Positions 32,761 through 44,507 of a stretch of 64,000 nucleotides of DNA are shown here, in pieces (within the stretch, counting starts at the first letter, position 1; each line of letters begins with the position of its first letter). Position numbers and translations under genes: made by a program. Source of the stretch: Phaseolus vulgaris (taxonomy: Eukaryota > Streptophyta > Magnoliopsida > Fabales > Fabaceae). The notes under the pieces are model-generated. The model saw only the letters and a list, made by a program, of their open reading frames with translations. It searched no databases and had not been told where the DNA came from. Location of the stretch: positions 18,641,984 to 18,705,983 of the forward strand of contig NC_023758.2 of the NCBI RefSeq assembly GCF_000499845.2. The letters are read 5' to 3'.

Positions 32761-34905
32761 ATGGCCCCCAGCAGACGAAGATCAGCGCGCGCATCCCCAG
32801 CAGACCTATCCATGCAGCAGGTCCTGGAAATAATGAGGGGGCTGCAGCAGGACATGGCGGATTCGAAGATGGAGCAGGAGCGCATGCAGGCAGATCTTGA
32901 CGCCTCGCATGAGCGCAACGAAGAGCTCCACCGTGCGAATGAGGAGTTGCGCCAGGGCCTGAGAAACGATAGGGGGCGGCCTGGGCATGACGAGATGGAG
33001 AACCACTCCCCACCAAGGGAGTTTTCCACTCTGTTCTCGCAGGAGATCCTAGACGCAGCAATCCCGAACACGTTCGCGGGACCCAAGGTAATCTTCACTG
33101 GGATGGAGGACCCAGAGACGCACCTCGCGGCATTCCACACGCAGATGGTCCTGATAGGCGGTTCTGATGCCGCCAAGTGCAAGCTCTTCATGAGCACCCT
33201 GACCGGGATGGCTATGGACTGGTTCATTAGCCTCCCCGAGGGCCATATCACATCTTTCCGCCAGTTGTCGCGGTTATTCAGAGAACAGTATTTGGCCAAC
33301 AAGGCCCCGCCGCCGGTCTCCTACGACCTGTTTGACGTGAAGCAGTATCAGGGGGAGACCCTGAAGGAGTATATCAATCGCTTCGGGGCCCAGGTCGTGA
33401 AGGTTGGTACAACAGAGGAGCCTATGATCGTGTACGCATTTGTGAAAGGCGTATGCCCAGGCCCCTTTGGAGAATCTATTATCCGCAATCGCCCTAGGAC
33501 TTTCGCAGAATTACGGCGTAGGGCGGTGGAGTATATCGCTTCGGAAGGGGAGGTATGTGTGAAGCGCACCAGTACCGTGCCCTCACGCCCGAGGGGACCG
33601 GCGCGAGCTCAACCCGTCAGAGTCAATGAGACCACGACGGGGAGAAAGAAGCCAGAGGCGAGACGCCCCTACGAGGCCAGAAAGCCCCAGCCTCGGGGCC
33701 CCGCAGGAGGCGAACGCCCCACCAGAGAAAGAGCAAGACTGGCGAGGTACAACTTCGTAGTTGAGTTGAAGGATTTGATCGCCGTGCCCAACATAGCCGA
33801 GAGGCTGAGGTGACCGGCGAAGACCGACAAGGTGTTAGGGCCCCGTAAAGACTCTTGGTGCGAATTTCACGAGGCTTTCGGGCACCAAATTGATAATTGC
33901 CTGTCGTTGGGCTACCAGCTAGATGAGCTGGTGAGGACTGGGTTTTTGAAAGATTATGTCGCAGAGTCCACCACGACCGCCACCCTGCCGTCGCCGGCGG
34001 ATGAGCCAGCACAAGAGATGCCTGTGCTTGGCGAGGTCCACACCATTGCTGGAGGTTTTTCCGGCGGAGGACCCACCGCCTCCCAGCGGAAGAAATACGC
34101 GAGGGGGGTGAATTCAATCGAAGAGAGGCTCTCGGGGGAGCCCTGGGAGTCAGATATTGTGTTCACAAGAAGGGATCTCCGAGATGTGGTGCCCCATGAC
34201 AACGATCCCGTTGTTATCTCGGTCGTCACGGCTGGAAGGAAGGTCCACCGAGTGCTTGTTGATCAAGGAAGCTCGGCAGACGTCATGTTTCTGTCGACTT
34301 TTAATAAGCTACGGCTGTCCCCCGATCTGCTGAGTCCCTATACGGGATGTTTGTATGGGTTCGGGGATAACCAGATAGAGGTCCGGGGGTACCTGGAGTT
34401 GAGGACTACGTTCACAGACGGAGAGGCCTCCCGAACAGAGAGCATTCGGTACCTCGTCGTGAACGCCAATTCTGCCTATAATATTTTGCTGGGCAGACCG
34501 GCGTTAAACCGTCTGAGTGCAATATCCTCCACCCGACACATGAAGATGAAGCTACCGGACCTCAGTGGCCGGGTGATAGTCATCAGATCAGACCAAGAGG
34601 AGGCAAGAAAATGCTACGAAAACAGCCTGAAGACGAAGAGAGGCGTTTTCATGGTATACGAACGTCCGCCGAGCGCGGACGCAACGATGATCGAGGCGAC
34701 GCCCGCTGGGCAGACCCTCGAAGAGGCCATAGCAGAAAGGGCGATGCCCGAAACAGAAGGTCCCATCAGCTGTACAAGAAGCGCCACGTGGATGGCACAG
34801 GCAAAGCCTTGGGCTCTTCGCTGTTATCAGGCGTTGACCAAGGCAAGAATTAAAGTCAGTGTCGAAGTAAAGGTAACGCCCGAGGCGTTGCCAGAAAAGA
34901 CGTAA
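32761..34905 (+). pseudogene. Gag-protease of element G, fused to spacer sequence
   Basis: It starts MAPSRRRSARAS and reads through the N-terminal coiled segment, the capsid-like region (THLAAFHTQMVLIGGSD, MDWFISLPEGHITSFRQLS) and a basic linker. A single TGA at 33811 replaces the Arg of an RRPAKTDK motif. The frame continues through zinc knuckle CEFHEAFGHQIDNC and protease VLVDQGSSADVMF (near 34245) to about 34758. There the frame leaves protease-RT sequence and enters inter-gene spacer, ending at 34905. The join lies at a CCCATCAGC-like match. Apart from one codon the gag-protease part is intact. Confidence 0.85.
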
Positions 34906-35629
34906 AGGGCGACGACACACGAGAAGTCGCGGGCGTCGCCAACCCAAATACCGACTGGCGTTACCTCCCCGATACCCACAGGTAGGAAAGATTGAGGAGG
35001 GAGAAGAAATCAGAGAAAGGCAAAGTTAGTTGCAGGCGTCGCCTCCCCGATACCCACAGGTATGAAAGACTGTGGAGGGAGACGAGACCGTCAAACGCCA
35101 GCGAGTCACTGGCAGGGTGTTCCCCGATACCTATGGGCAGGAAAGACCATGGAGGGAACAAAAACCCCACAGCACTCAGCGTTTTAGACACCCGGGGACG
35201 ATACGGTGCTGCTTTGGCAGGCCTCTCCTTAGGCGTGGGCGCCGAGTGCTAAAAGATCAAAGAAAGAGCCTTTCGGTATCAGAGTCGTCCCGTGGACGAT
35301 ACGGCGCCACTTAGTGAACCTCTCCATGGGCGTAAGGGTTGGCGAGCGACCTTACCCCATCATACCAAACCGCCCAACGAAGTGTGAGAAACGGGCAGAA
35401 TACAGATAAAATAAGTAAAGCGTAGGAAGGGAAAAGGTGAGAACGAGATCGCATAGGCGGAGTCGTATGTGAAAAAGAAATAAGGACAACCATGCGAGTG
35501 TCCCGAATCAGTAACAAGAGTGTGGATAGTTCAAAGAATTACAAGTTTTTGGCAGATGAAATTAAAAAGCGAAGGTAAAGAATGAAGAGTTAAGCTTGAA
35601 GAGGAAGGTGGCGGATGAGGGGCAGCAGT
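34759..35629 (-). other. Inter-gene spacer retained in element G
   Basis: This matches the spacer upstream of aORF2 in A and B, in reverse orientation. It carries three copies of the CCCGATACC..GGTAGGAAAGA module (about 34969-35000, 35047-35080, 35123-35156) and GGCGTCGCC palindromes. No aORF2 follows because it lies in the deleted part. Confidence 0.7.
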
Positions 35630-37887
35630 TCAGTCGTTCAAATCCATGGGCACGACCTTCCCGTCGACTACGTGGTGTGTGGGGTCGCAGTTTGAAAGGT
35701 TGACGCCGGGATTCTCGCAGGACACCTGGGACAGGGCTTCTTGGAACCCCTCCTCGAAGGTGCCCGCCATCTCCTGGATAAGGGATTTTTTCTCCTTCTC
35801 CAGCTCCTCAATGGCGGCGTCTCCGGAGGCCACCTGTTTCTCCAGAGCCTCTTTCTCCACACGAAGCCGGCTAACCTCGACCTGCAGTTCGTCGTAGTCA
35901 ACTCGGAGAAGGTCCATAGCTTTGGCCTGCGTGGCCATTTCCTCCTCTATCCGTTCCACCTTGGCAGTTTGTTCACAGCAGCGGTCCTTCAGGTCCTTTT
36001 GGGTTTCCGCGTCTGCTTTGACCAATTCCTGAAGACCCGCTACCTGTACTTGGAGAGCAACTTCACGAGCGTAGAAGTCAGCCTGGAGCTCCAAGGCCTC
36101 TGCCAATTTCCTCTCAGCTTCTGCCCTGGACTCTTGTGCTTGTTTCAGAGAGGAACAATAAGCCTCGTTCTGGCGTCGCAGGGCCTTCATCTCCTCCTCC
36201 AGGGTGGTTGCTTTCGTTTCGAAGGCCTGGAGGGTTTGGGTTTGCAAGACAGCGTTTCTGGCCTGGGAGCGCCATTCAAGAGCCACCGCCAAGAAGGCCC
36301 CCAAATAGAAAGGCATACCTTCCCTCCTGTCGGTACCTTCCGGCATAGTCCCGCCACTGAAACCCCTCATCAGATGCATGATTGGAGGGGGGATGGCAAT
36401 GAAGTCGGGGGCGGCAGCATCGGGAGCCGGGGAAGCAGTGGTTTCTGGCGGCGGCAGAGGCGGCGCAGATTCAGCACCTTCGCCCCTTTCCTCTTGGAGA
36501 ATCATAGGAGGGAGTGAGGTTGCGCTTGGAGGGTTGTCCATAAAGGGGTTCCCTCCCTGCGGCGGCGTCTCTACCAAAAGAGGAACCCGTGCGGATTTTC
36601 TCCTCTTGAAGGGTGCCACGCCTTCTGATTCCTCATCATCTGACAGAATCTCCAAAACCCTTTTTCCTTTGTCAAGGGGGGTTGGAGCCGGTGACGAGGC
36701 CGCAACTAGGGGCACAGCGGCGATAGGCGAAGGAGAGTTGGGAGTTGGAAGCACGTCAGAGCCAGGTGGAGACGTCGGAGATGGGCTAGAAGCACCTTCA
36801 GCAGTGACTGGAGGCGGCGGTGTCGGAGCCGGCGGGAGAATCGGATTGGCAGCAGGGCTGGAGGAGGCGCCTGCCTTGGCGGCACGAGCCTCCTTCAGTG
36901 CTTTCGCCAACATTATTCTTTTGGAAGTACCCATCACCGATCCTACATCAAGACAGGCCAAACAACAAGGATTAGCACTGGAGCGGTTATGTGGATTCAC
37001 AATACAGGAAGAGATGCGAAATGCAAGTAACATTGTGCAGTGAAAAACGGTAATGCAGATAACTATAGCAACTAATGCATCATAAATCGCCAAGAACAGA
37101 TACCGAAGTATGTAGAAAGCCCATGGGCATTGAATTCGTTAGCGATGAGCTTGGCGGTATCAAAGATTATTCCCAATCCCGCCAAGGCTTTGCATATATC
37201 CCGGTCAAGCGGGGCAAGTTCGTCCAGAGCCAAGGGCTTCATAGTTATGGGCTTGTCTGTCCAGTACAGGGGAAAGCCCTCTAGAATAGTAGGATCGCGC
37301 TTGGTCGCGCGTACCTTGAAAAATTTCCCCTTCCAGCCTTTGAACGAATTCTGGAAGAGCGTCAGGATGATGCGCCCGGCGATGCCAGAAAAGCTCATCC
37401 AGAGACTTTTCCCTTGTTTCTTTACCTCGAAGAAGTGAAGAAAAACGTCCACAGAGGAGGGAACTCCTAGGTAGTCGCAGAGAATTTGGAACCCCCTCAC
37501 GAAAGCCCAACTGTTGGGATGGAGTTGGGCGGGAGCAGTGTTTATCTCTGTCAATAGCTCTTTTTCGAAGGGAGTTAGGGGCAGACGCAGGCCCACCCTT
37601 TTCAACACCATCTGGTAGAGGAAGAAGAAAGCGCATCCCCCAGTATCCCGTGAGTCCGCGCAAACGGGTATCCCAGGTCGCACTCGGCTTACCAGGACTT
37701 GGGAGTCATGACTCTTGTGGAACGCATTGAAATTATAGAGGGCAGGGTCCCCCCTGTGGGCCTCCACGTCCTCAACGGAGTTCAGGAGAGAACATTCGTC
37801 CAGAAGTTCGTCGGGGGCCCAGTCATATTCGTCCTTATAATGAGACTTGGGGAGCGGGGGAGGCGCGGTGGTCTTGGTTTTTGCCAT
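35630..37887 (-). CDS. Antisense gene aORF1 of element G, intact two-exon gene
   Basis: Exon 1 is 37104-37887, the intron is 36943-37103 (G|GTATCTG ... GATGTAG|G, 161 bp) and exon 2 is 35630-36942. Together they are 2097 bases, 699 codons with the stop and no internal stop. The protein of 698 residues has the gypsy-type transposase-like domain (1-261: HRGDPALYNFNAF, FEKELLTEINTAPAQLHPNS), a Pro/Ala/Ser linker, an acidic-basic patch (SDDEESEGV..FKRRKSARVP), a coiled coil (about 480-640) and the C-terminal NCDPTHHVVDGKVVPMDL. It is the only uninterrupted copy here, in an element whose pol is deleted. Nuclear location is inferred; biochemical role unknown. Confidence 0.88.
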
Positions 37888-38605
37888 CAACACCAATGCT
37901 GAAGATCAAAAGAGAAAGAAAGGGTTCAGAGAAAAGGGGTTTGGAGAGAAGAAAAGGGGAAAATGGAAGAACCCTAGGAGAGCCCTACCCGCAAAAGAAC
38001 GAAGGGAAAAAAGAGGAATAACGAAGCATACAAGCAACATCCAGAGGAATGCGGTAATAGGGACAGTCCCAGGCAGTTCATACAGTAAAGAGAATCATCA
38101 AGGAGGGAAAAACCGTACCTTTGGAGGCAGTAGGAGAGCGCAGGAAGGAGAAAATCGCGATTGCAGAGAAAGGAGTTTTGAAGGCGATGAACAGTGCGGA
38201 ATTGCAGACTGAATGAATGTAACTGTAGAGTGAGCGCGGGGTTTGGGGTAACTTAAACGTTACATTTCGTAACCCAAGAGGCGCAAATTGAGGGCCGCAG
38301 GATCGAGCCACGCGTCAGAAGGTCGATTGCCCAGGGGAAGCGCAGAGGTCTCTAAAGGAGGGCCACGCGATGGGCCACGTGGGGCGCGATAAAGTGTAGC
38401 CCAAAAGGTGTAATCATCCCCATTGCAGGGAATGTCCAATCGGTCATTAAGAATACCCCTGTGGTTCAGATAATGTCGCGTCAGTAATTCGAAAATTTGC
38501 TGAGTCGGCAGAGAATGACACGTCATCAAGAAAGCACGTGGATGGCGGGGGCAAGGCTTTAGTCTATGCGCTGAAGACAAGTCTTCGGCTTAAAACTGGG
38601 GGGCT
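37888..38605 (-). promoter_or_regulatory. Leader intron, promoter-like region and PPT of element G
   Basis: On the minus strand a candidate leader intron spans 38118-37899 (CAAAG|GTACGG ... CTTCAG|), leaving an 11-base leader before the ATG. Upstream are CCACGTGG (near 38377) and CACGTGG (near 38536) sites. AAAACTGGGGGGCT (38592-38605, plus strand) is the PPT. Confidence 0.55.
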
Positions 38606-39953
38606 TGTGTATCGTCCCGTATCAGGGCGTTGACTAAGTCAAGGTCAAAGTCAACAACAGGAAAGTCAAAGTCAGCTCGAGGTGTCGCCCAGATGTAGAG
38701 ACGCCAAGAGGAAGCGTCGCCAAGGCAGGACAAGACGTTGCTAAGGCAAGGCGTCGCCTAAGCGAAGGCGTCGCCTAGGTGAAGGCGTCGCCTAGGTGAA
38801 GGCGTCGCCTAGGTGAAGGCGTCGCCTAGGTGAAGGCGTCGCCTAGGTGAAGGCGTCGCCTAGGTGAAGGCGTCGCCTAGGTGAAGGCGTCGCCCTGGTG
38901 AGGGCGTCGCCAGATTAAACAGTGTAAAAGCAATCACGGTGTGGTTCCCCGATACCCATGGGTAGGAAAGACCATGGAGGGAGCGACGTCGTGGGAAAGC
39001 CTCAGGTCCCGATATCTCGGGAAAGTGATAAAGAGAAGGGAAAGGTGGCTCCAAGGCCATAGTAATAGTACCAGTGAAGGGCAGCCTGACTTGCGAAGTA
39101 CCCCTGCCGCCCCAGAGACGCCTTCGGGACAGATACGACCCGAGAGGAAGGTCACGCCCAGGATAACCGGGTGCAGGGTGTGAGAGGAAGGCAGATACGC
39201 TCTCAGAGTAAGTGGCTAGATACTTGGGGGCATGAGTTGGCACCCAAAAAGCCACCCCTAGAGCAGTAGCACTCCCAAGCAGGAGGACCCACACGTAGAA
39301 ACGTCCCCAGATGGGCAGAAACGCCCCCGGATGGGGTCAAAGCGTCGTGAGGCCCTCCACGTGTAGGACAGCAATGCCGGAATAGAAACACCCTCTAGTC
39401 AGGTGCCAGGTAATTAAAGATATTCAATACAGTTTCCCTTTTTGGCATTCAGGTACTATTATGGCTCCCAAGCGTTTCAACGTCTTAAATGCGCTACGTT
39501 TCATAATTAAGCGCTTTAATGAGCGCGTTACGTTTGAGTTTAAAAGCGCTTTAAGGCGCTTTAAATGCTGGGGGCAGTTTAAATAGCGCTGGGAATGTCG
39601 GAAAAAGGGTTGGAACCTTTGGCAAATTGAGGAGAAACTCTCTGGTTGCTTGCCCGTGCTTTAGGATTACGTACAAGCGACTGGAGAATATTTTTGCCTG
39701 AAGGAGACAACACACACACATATACACAGTTCCTTTACCACCCTTCAGAGTGCCACACGCGGTGCTCAGATACGTGGGTGGACAGTTTTTTGGTGTTTCT
39801 TGCTGGCTGACTTGAGCGTCGGAGTGCAAACGGCCGCTAGGGCGCCTCTTTGTCCTCTTCTTTGCAGGAAATTTGCAGGCATTCAGTGGGAAGGAGTCCT
39901 TAGCTGAAGATTGAGGCCACGCACGAAGACGTCCCGGTCAACTGGACGGAACA
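38606..39953 (+). repeat. 3' LTR of element G
   Basis: 1348 bp, TGTGTATCGTCCCG ... CTGGACGGAACA. It is nearly identical to 31352-32661 but has seven units of the 17-bp repeat (38750-38900) and lacks a 4-bp GGCA present in the 5' copy. Confidence 0.9.
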
Positions 39954-40146
39954 TTCTTTTTAATCGGTTCAATTGGCAAGAAATGGATCTTCCATGTGAG
40001 TTTGGTGTTTGGTGCAAGTTTTGGTGAGTTCTTCAAACATAGAACATTGATCCAATTCTATTAAAAGTGCCTATTCTTTCTCCAACTCAAGTTGATTCCA
40101 TAAAATGTAAAAGAATCATCTATATCTTGTTATTGGAATCATATCA

Positions 40147-41325
40147 TGTGGTATCTAGAGTTTAGGTTTGTTCTTGTTTAATTTTGAGTTGTGTTGCACT
40201 TTTAATTCAAAAGCTCTATATTTCTTGTTGTTATCTTTTTGTTTTTAGGGTTAATTTTGAGTTTTATTGCTGTTTTCTTAAAGGTGCCTATCATGTGTTT
40301 ATGTCTTTTCCTTTTTTAAATCAATACAAGTTTTGTCATTGTCATGTTTTTTCCAAGAATGTCATCATTTCTTTTTAGTTCTTTTATTGTAATTTTTATT
40401 TCTTGCTTTTGTGTAATACAGTTTTCTGAGTTTGATTCTTGATCCTTTGTGCATTTTTCTTTTTAGTATTGAGTTCATACCTGTATTTTAGACCTATACA
40501 AGTTCCTATACATCATTTCTATTATGTTTTTGCTAGTTCTTAATTCTGTTTTTCATTCCTGTTAGGATTCCTCTGTTTTCTACAAATGTGCTGATTGTTT
40601 TTCTTTATTGCAATTGATTTACTTATTGGAAATTTCTGAAATTATGTATTTGTGTTATTCAAAGTGTTATAAAAGAATAGAAAAAAGAAGTACTTCAAAA
40701 TTCCATGTACAAAAAAAATGATAAATCAAATAAAAACAGTGTGTAATTCTGCCGAAAAAAATACGGTAATCTGGCAGTGATTTTGAAAAATTTATCTCAA
40801 TTAATTGGCTTACTGTTTTTGAGTAATTCCAGTGCCATTGTTGATCTAAGATCTTGAAATTTCTGTGTTTACAATTTCATAATCCAGTTTGCTTTATATC
40901 ATTCGAGTTAAATCAGTGAACATCAAGCACAGTTTGCACAAAAAATATTTTGCAGTAGTTCTGTTTTTGTTTTCTTCATCTACTCTAGTCCTTTTCTCTA
41001 GGTCTCTTTTGTGTGCCTTTTTTTTCATTGAGTACCTTGTTTTCTTGCTTGTCTTTTATTCATTACTCTTTGAGTTTGTCATCCATCTTGTATTCCTTTT
41101 GTTATAGCCTTTTATTGCTCATACCTTTTGTTGTTTGTCCTTCATTGTTTCTTTGGTTTTGTGGTGATTTGCTTTGAGATTGTGTGCTCTTGCTTTGACA
41201 TCTTTCATTTGAGGATACTAACGGCATTTTGCTCCAATTCACTTCGGCATTTTGCTCCAATTTCTTGTTGCTAACCTTGTTTTCTTAACATTGTTTGCTG
41301 TTTTGTTTGCTGTTTTCTTTTATCA
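40147..41325 (+). other. PBS and leader of element H
   Basis: The primer site TGGTATCTAGAG differs from the initiator-Met complement at one position. The leader is T-rich and without genes, and carries the CCGAAAAAAATACGGTAAT block near 40753, as in C and D. Confidence 0.7.
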
Positions 41326-43012
41326 ATGGCTTCATATTCCAGTGGTGATTCTTAGAAACAGCATTCTCCTAGTAAAGCTTCTGTTCTTTGTGAATTAAAA
41401 GAGGCAAAGCGAACCATTACACTCCAAGATGAAGTTATTAGACGGTTGGAGGAAAAATTGGAAAGAGTTGAAATGAAGCAAGCTAGGTCCTCTCATTCTA
41501 TCCATGGAGAGCGTCATTCTCATAGACCTTCATCTAGAGGCTCTTCCATTGATCATGGCCATGAAGAGGAACATAGAAGAAGGAGACCTCATGCTCATAG
41601 AGATAGACATCACCGTGAAGATGGCCACTTCCAAGACGCCAAGGCTAAGCTTCCTTTGGTCAAAATTCCTAGTTTCAATGGGGATAGTGATCCTAATGTG
41701 TACCTAGATTGGGAGGCGAAATGTGAACAAATTTTTGAGATCCGTGAGGTCCATGATGACCACAAATTTAAGCTAACCACCTTAGAGTTTAGTGATTATG
41801 CCATGAAATGGTGGCATAGTGTTGTAAAGGACATTATCTATCACAAGGGTCCTCCCGTGGACTCTTGGAACTCTTTAAAGGATCAAATGCGCCTTAGGTT
41901 TGTGCCACCACACTTTAGGAAAGACCTCATGTTGAGACTCCAACGGTTTCAACAAGGCACGCTAAGTGGGATGCTTATTTCAAGGAGTTAGAAACGCTTT
42001 TACTTAAAGTTAATTTGAAAGAAAGTGAGGAAGCTATGATAGCTAGGTTTGTAAGTGGCCTAAGAAAGGATATTCAAGATGTTGTTGAACTTCAAGAGTA
42101 TTCATCTTTGGGATCTTTGGTTCACTTTGCAATGAAGGTTGAAGCCCAAATTGCTAAGAAAAATGCTTTTAAAAACTCTCCCAATGATAGTTACTACAAC
42201 AACTCTTGGAAAATTAAAAATTCTTTTTCAACCCTTCCTTCTAAGGATTCTTCTTTCATACCTAGAGAGTCTAAGCCTTCTACTTCTACTCATATCTCAC
42301 CCATCAAATCATCTAGCAAGAAATGTTTTAAATGTATGGGATATGGTCACATAGCTTCTAATTGCCCTTCTAAAAGGAATATGTTTATGCATAATGGGGT
42401 AGTAGTTAGTGAGCATGATTCCAATTCATCTAGGCATTCTTCACCTTCTAAGCCATCAAGTGAAACTGAGAGCGAAAATCCTTGTGAAGGTGACTTATTG
42501 ATGATAAGGCGTATGTTGGGAACAATTCCAAAATCTTTGGATGATGCTCAAAGAGAAAATATTTTTCACACCCGATGTCTTATCAACAACAAGTCATGTT
42601 CCTTGATTATTGATGGGGGTAGTTGCACTAATGTGGCTAGTACAAGAGTAGTAGATAAGCTTGGATTGCCTACTATCTCTCATACAAAGCCCTACAAATT
42701 GCAATGGCTTAGTGAAGAAGGTGAAATCATGGTTAATAAACAAGTCCTCATTAACTTTGCAATAGGAAAGTATAAAGATGAGGTTTTATGTGATGTTGTG
42801 CCCATGGAAGCAACTCATCTTCTTTTAGGAAGGCCTTGGCAATATGATAGACATGTTTTACATGATGGCCTATCCAATACAATGTCTTTTTCCTTCGAAG
42901 GGCATAAGGTTATCTTAAAACCACTCTCTCCCAAAGAGGTTCATGGGGACCAAATAAAAATGAAAATTAGAAGAGAAATCCCATTGTTTACAAATGCTAA
43001 GTCCATCCCGTG
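41326..43012 (+). pseudogene. Gag-protease of element H, broken
   Basis: It starts at MASYSSGDS (41326) but has an in-frame TAG at 41353, where D and C have a Tyr-Lys context. It is open again from 41446 (EEKLERVEMKQARSS) through [16 protein letters not shown] and MKWWHSVVKDI to a frameshift near 41965. It continues from 42015 with an intact CCHC knuckle ([14 protein letters not shown], 42322-42363) and protease LIIDGGSCTNV (about 42604-42636). The frame ends at 43012 in EIPLFTNAKS. No RT or integrase is present. Confidence 0.82.
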
Positions 43013-43898
43013 AGGGGCAAGGCCAAGCATTAGATAAAAGAGCATCATTCGAATTACTCTTGTATAGTGGTAGGAGTTGTGGATATTAAATAAAGGAGTG
43101 TGAATATGTAAAATAAAGTCACATTGTCCATGTGACTTAGGAGAGTAGGTGTAGGTGTAGTTTTTAGGAGGTGTCATATTAGAAAAAGGTCACACCTCCC
43201 ATGTGACTTGTTTTTTGTGGGAATTTCAAATAAGTTTCATTTGAATTTTCCCACCTATTTTTCAGCACCCTCACACTATAAATAGAGGTGTGGGCTCTTG
43301 TAAAATTCAGATTTGAGAATTATAGTAGTAAAACTCTCCCAAATTGGTGAATGAGTGTGTGGGAACTTGTCTTCTCCTCTTCCTTGTCTCATCTTGAGTG
43401 CCTTGGTTCTCACAAGTGGAAGCATTGCTCACTTATCTTGGAGCCTTCACACTTCAAGTGGCGTGACCATCAACCAAGCTCTTCATTCTCATAAGTTCCT
43501 CTCTTCTCCATCTTTTCATTTCATTTCCAAGTTCTTTCGAATTCAAGAACATGTCTAGGTTCTTTCTATTCGGTGTTTTGAGCTTAAATTCATGTAGTTT
43601 TCGGTTTTTATGCTCTTTTGCTGGATTCAATTGTTTCTTCTTCATTTCTTCTTAATTTGTTAGGTGCATTTCAGTTCTTAAGCTTTTTAAACGGTGCATT
43701 TGCTTTCTTGTTCTTTTTAATCGGCTCAATTGGCAAGAAATGGATCTTCCATGTGAGTTTGGTGTTTGGTGCATGTTTTGGTGAGTTCTTCAAACATAGA
43801 ACATTGATCCAATTCTATTAAAAGTGCCTATTCTTTCTCCAACTCAAGTTGATTCCATAAAATGTCAAAGAATCATCTATATCTTGTTATTGGAATCA
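43001..43898 (+). repeat. 3' LTR of element H, both ends trimmed
   Basis: It matches the D LTR from its AAGTCCATCCC point onward. A TATA box (CTATAAATAG) lies near 43279. It ends TATTGGAATCACA, where the complete LTR would read AATCATATCA or AATCACATCA. Confidence 0.75.
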
Positions 43899-43923
43899 CA
43901 CCTCATTTTGCATACATTTGTGA
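43899..43923 (-). repeat. Satellite remnant, inverted
   Basis: These 25 bases read as the exact reverse complement of satellite sequence at about 63350-63374 (TCACAAATGTATGCAAAATG then AGG). They sit directly after the truncated LTR of H. Confidence 0.7.
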
Positions 43924-44507
43924 CACTTTCTGATGGCATTCTTATGAGCTCTTCTTTGAGTTTTGGAGATGGAACTTGCGGAAGCTTGTGGAGGAGATGA
44001 GCAAGGCCTTCCTAGAAAGTATGAGTGCCTTGAAGGTGCATGAAGAGTGGGGAAATGAGGGAGGTTCGGCCAGCCCCCTTAGAAGGTGATGAAGTGAAGA
44101 TTAAAACCTAGATTATAGGCAAGGAGTAAGGTATGGCTCAAATTTGGCAGCATAACAATACTCTATTCAATCTTCCAAAATGAGAGCCAAGCACCTCAAT
44201 TTATAGTGTTTAGAGGGCTGGAAATTCAAAAGAAAGTGGAGGGAAATTTAAATGAATTCCCTCCCAAAAGTGGAGCCTAAATGAGCACATGGGGAGGGGT
44301 GTGTCTAGTTTGTATGCTCACCCCCTCCATGGGCTTTCTAGACCGCCTTGGTAAATTTAGAGGTTTTTTTAGAAACTCTAGGTTTACCTAGGTTGGTGTT
44401 TTAGGTGCCAAAATTAATTCTAAGAAAAATTACAAATAAAGTTTCTATGCTAATTTTGACAAGAAATTAAAGTCTACTCTACACTAGAGTTTATGGCATT
44501 TGAACAT
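43924..44507 (-). repeat. Unclassified LTR-like fragment
   Basis: There is no ORF. On the minus strand it has a CTATAAATTGAGGTGCTTGG stretch (about 44190-44209) resembling the TATA region of the CRM-like LTRs, followed by leader-like sequence. I could not match it to any other LTR in the window and its ends are undefined. Confidence 0.4.

Larger units (their letters stand above)
31352..39953 (+). mobile_element. Element G: deleted Tat-like element keeping gag-protease and aORF1
   Basis: G runs 5' LTR, PBS, gag-protease (plus strand), deletion junction, spacer, aORF1 (minus strand), PPT, 3' LTR. RT, RNase H, integrase and aORF2 are absent. The LTRs differ by about ten substitutions by eye plus small indels, so the insertion is recent. 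The right end abuts the inside of H's LTR. The left end lacks the terminal ten bases and no duplication is seen. Confidence 0.85.
39954..43898 (+). mobile_element. Element H: gag-only CRM-like element, 5' LTR cut by G
   Basis: It has a truncated 5' LTR (39954-40146, ending AATCATATCA), PBS TGGTATCTAGAG (40149), a T-rich leader to 41325, a gag-protease pseudogene and a 3' LTR that lacks both its first bases and its CA end. The order and wording match D. The junction EIPLFTNAKS runs straight into LTR sequence at about 43001 through the shared GCTAAGTC/AAGTCCATCC. Confidence 0.8.
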
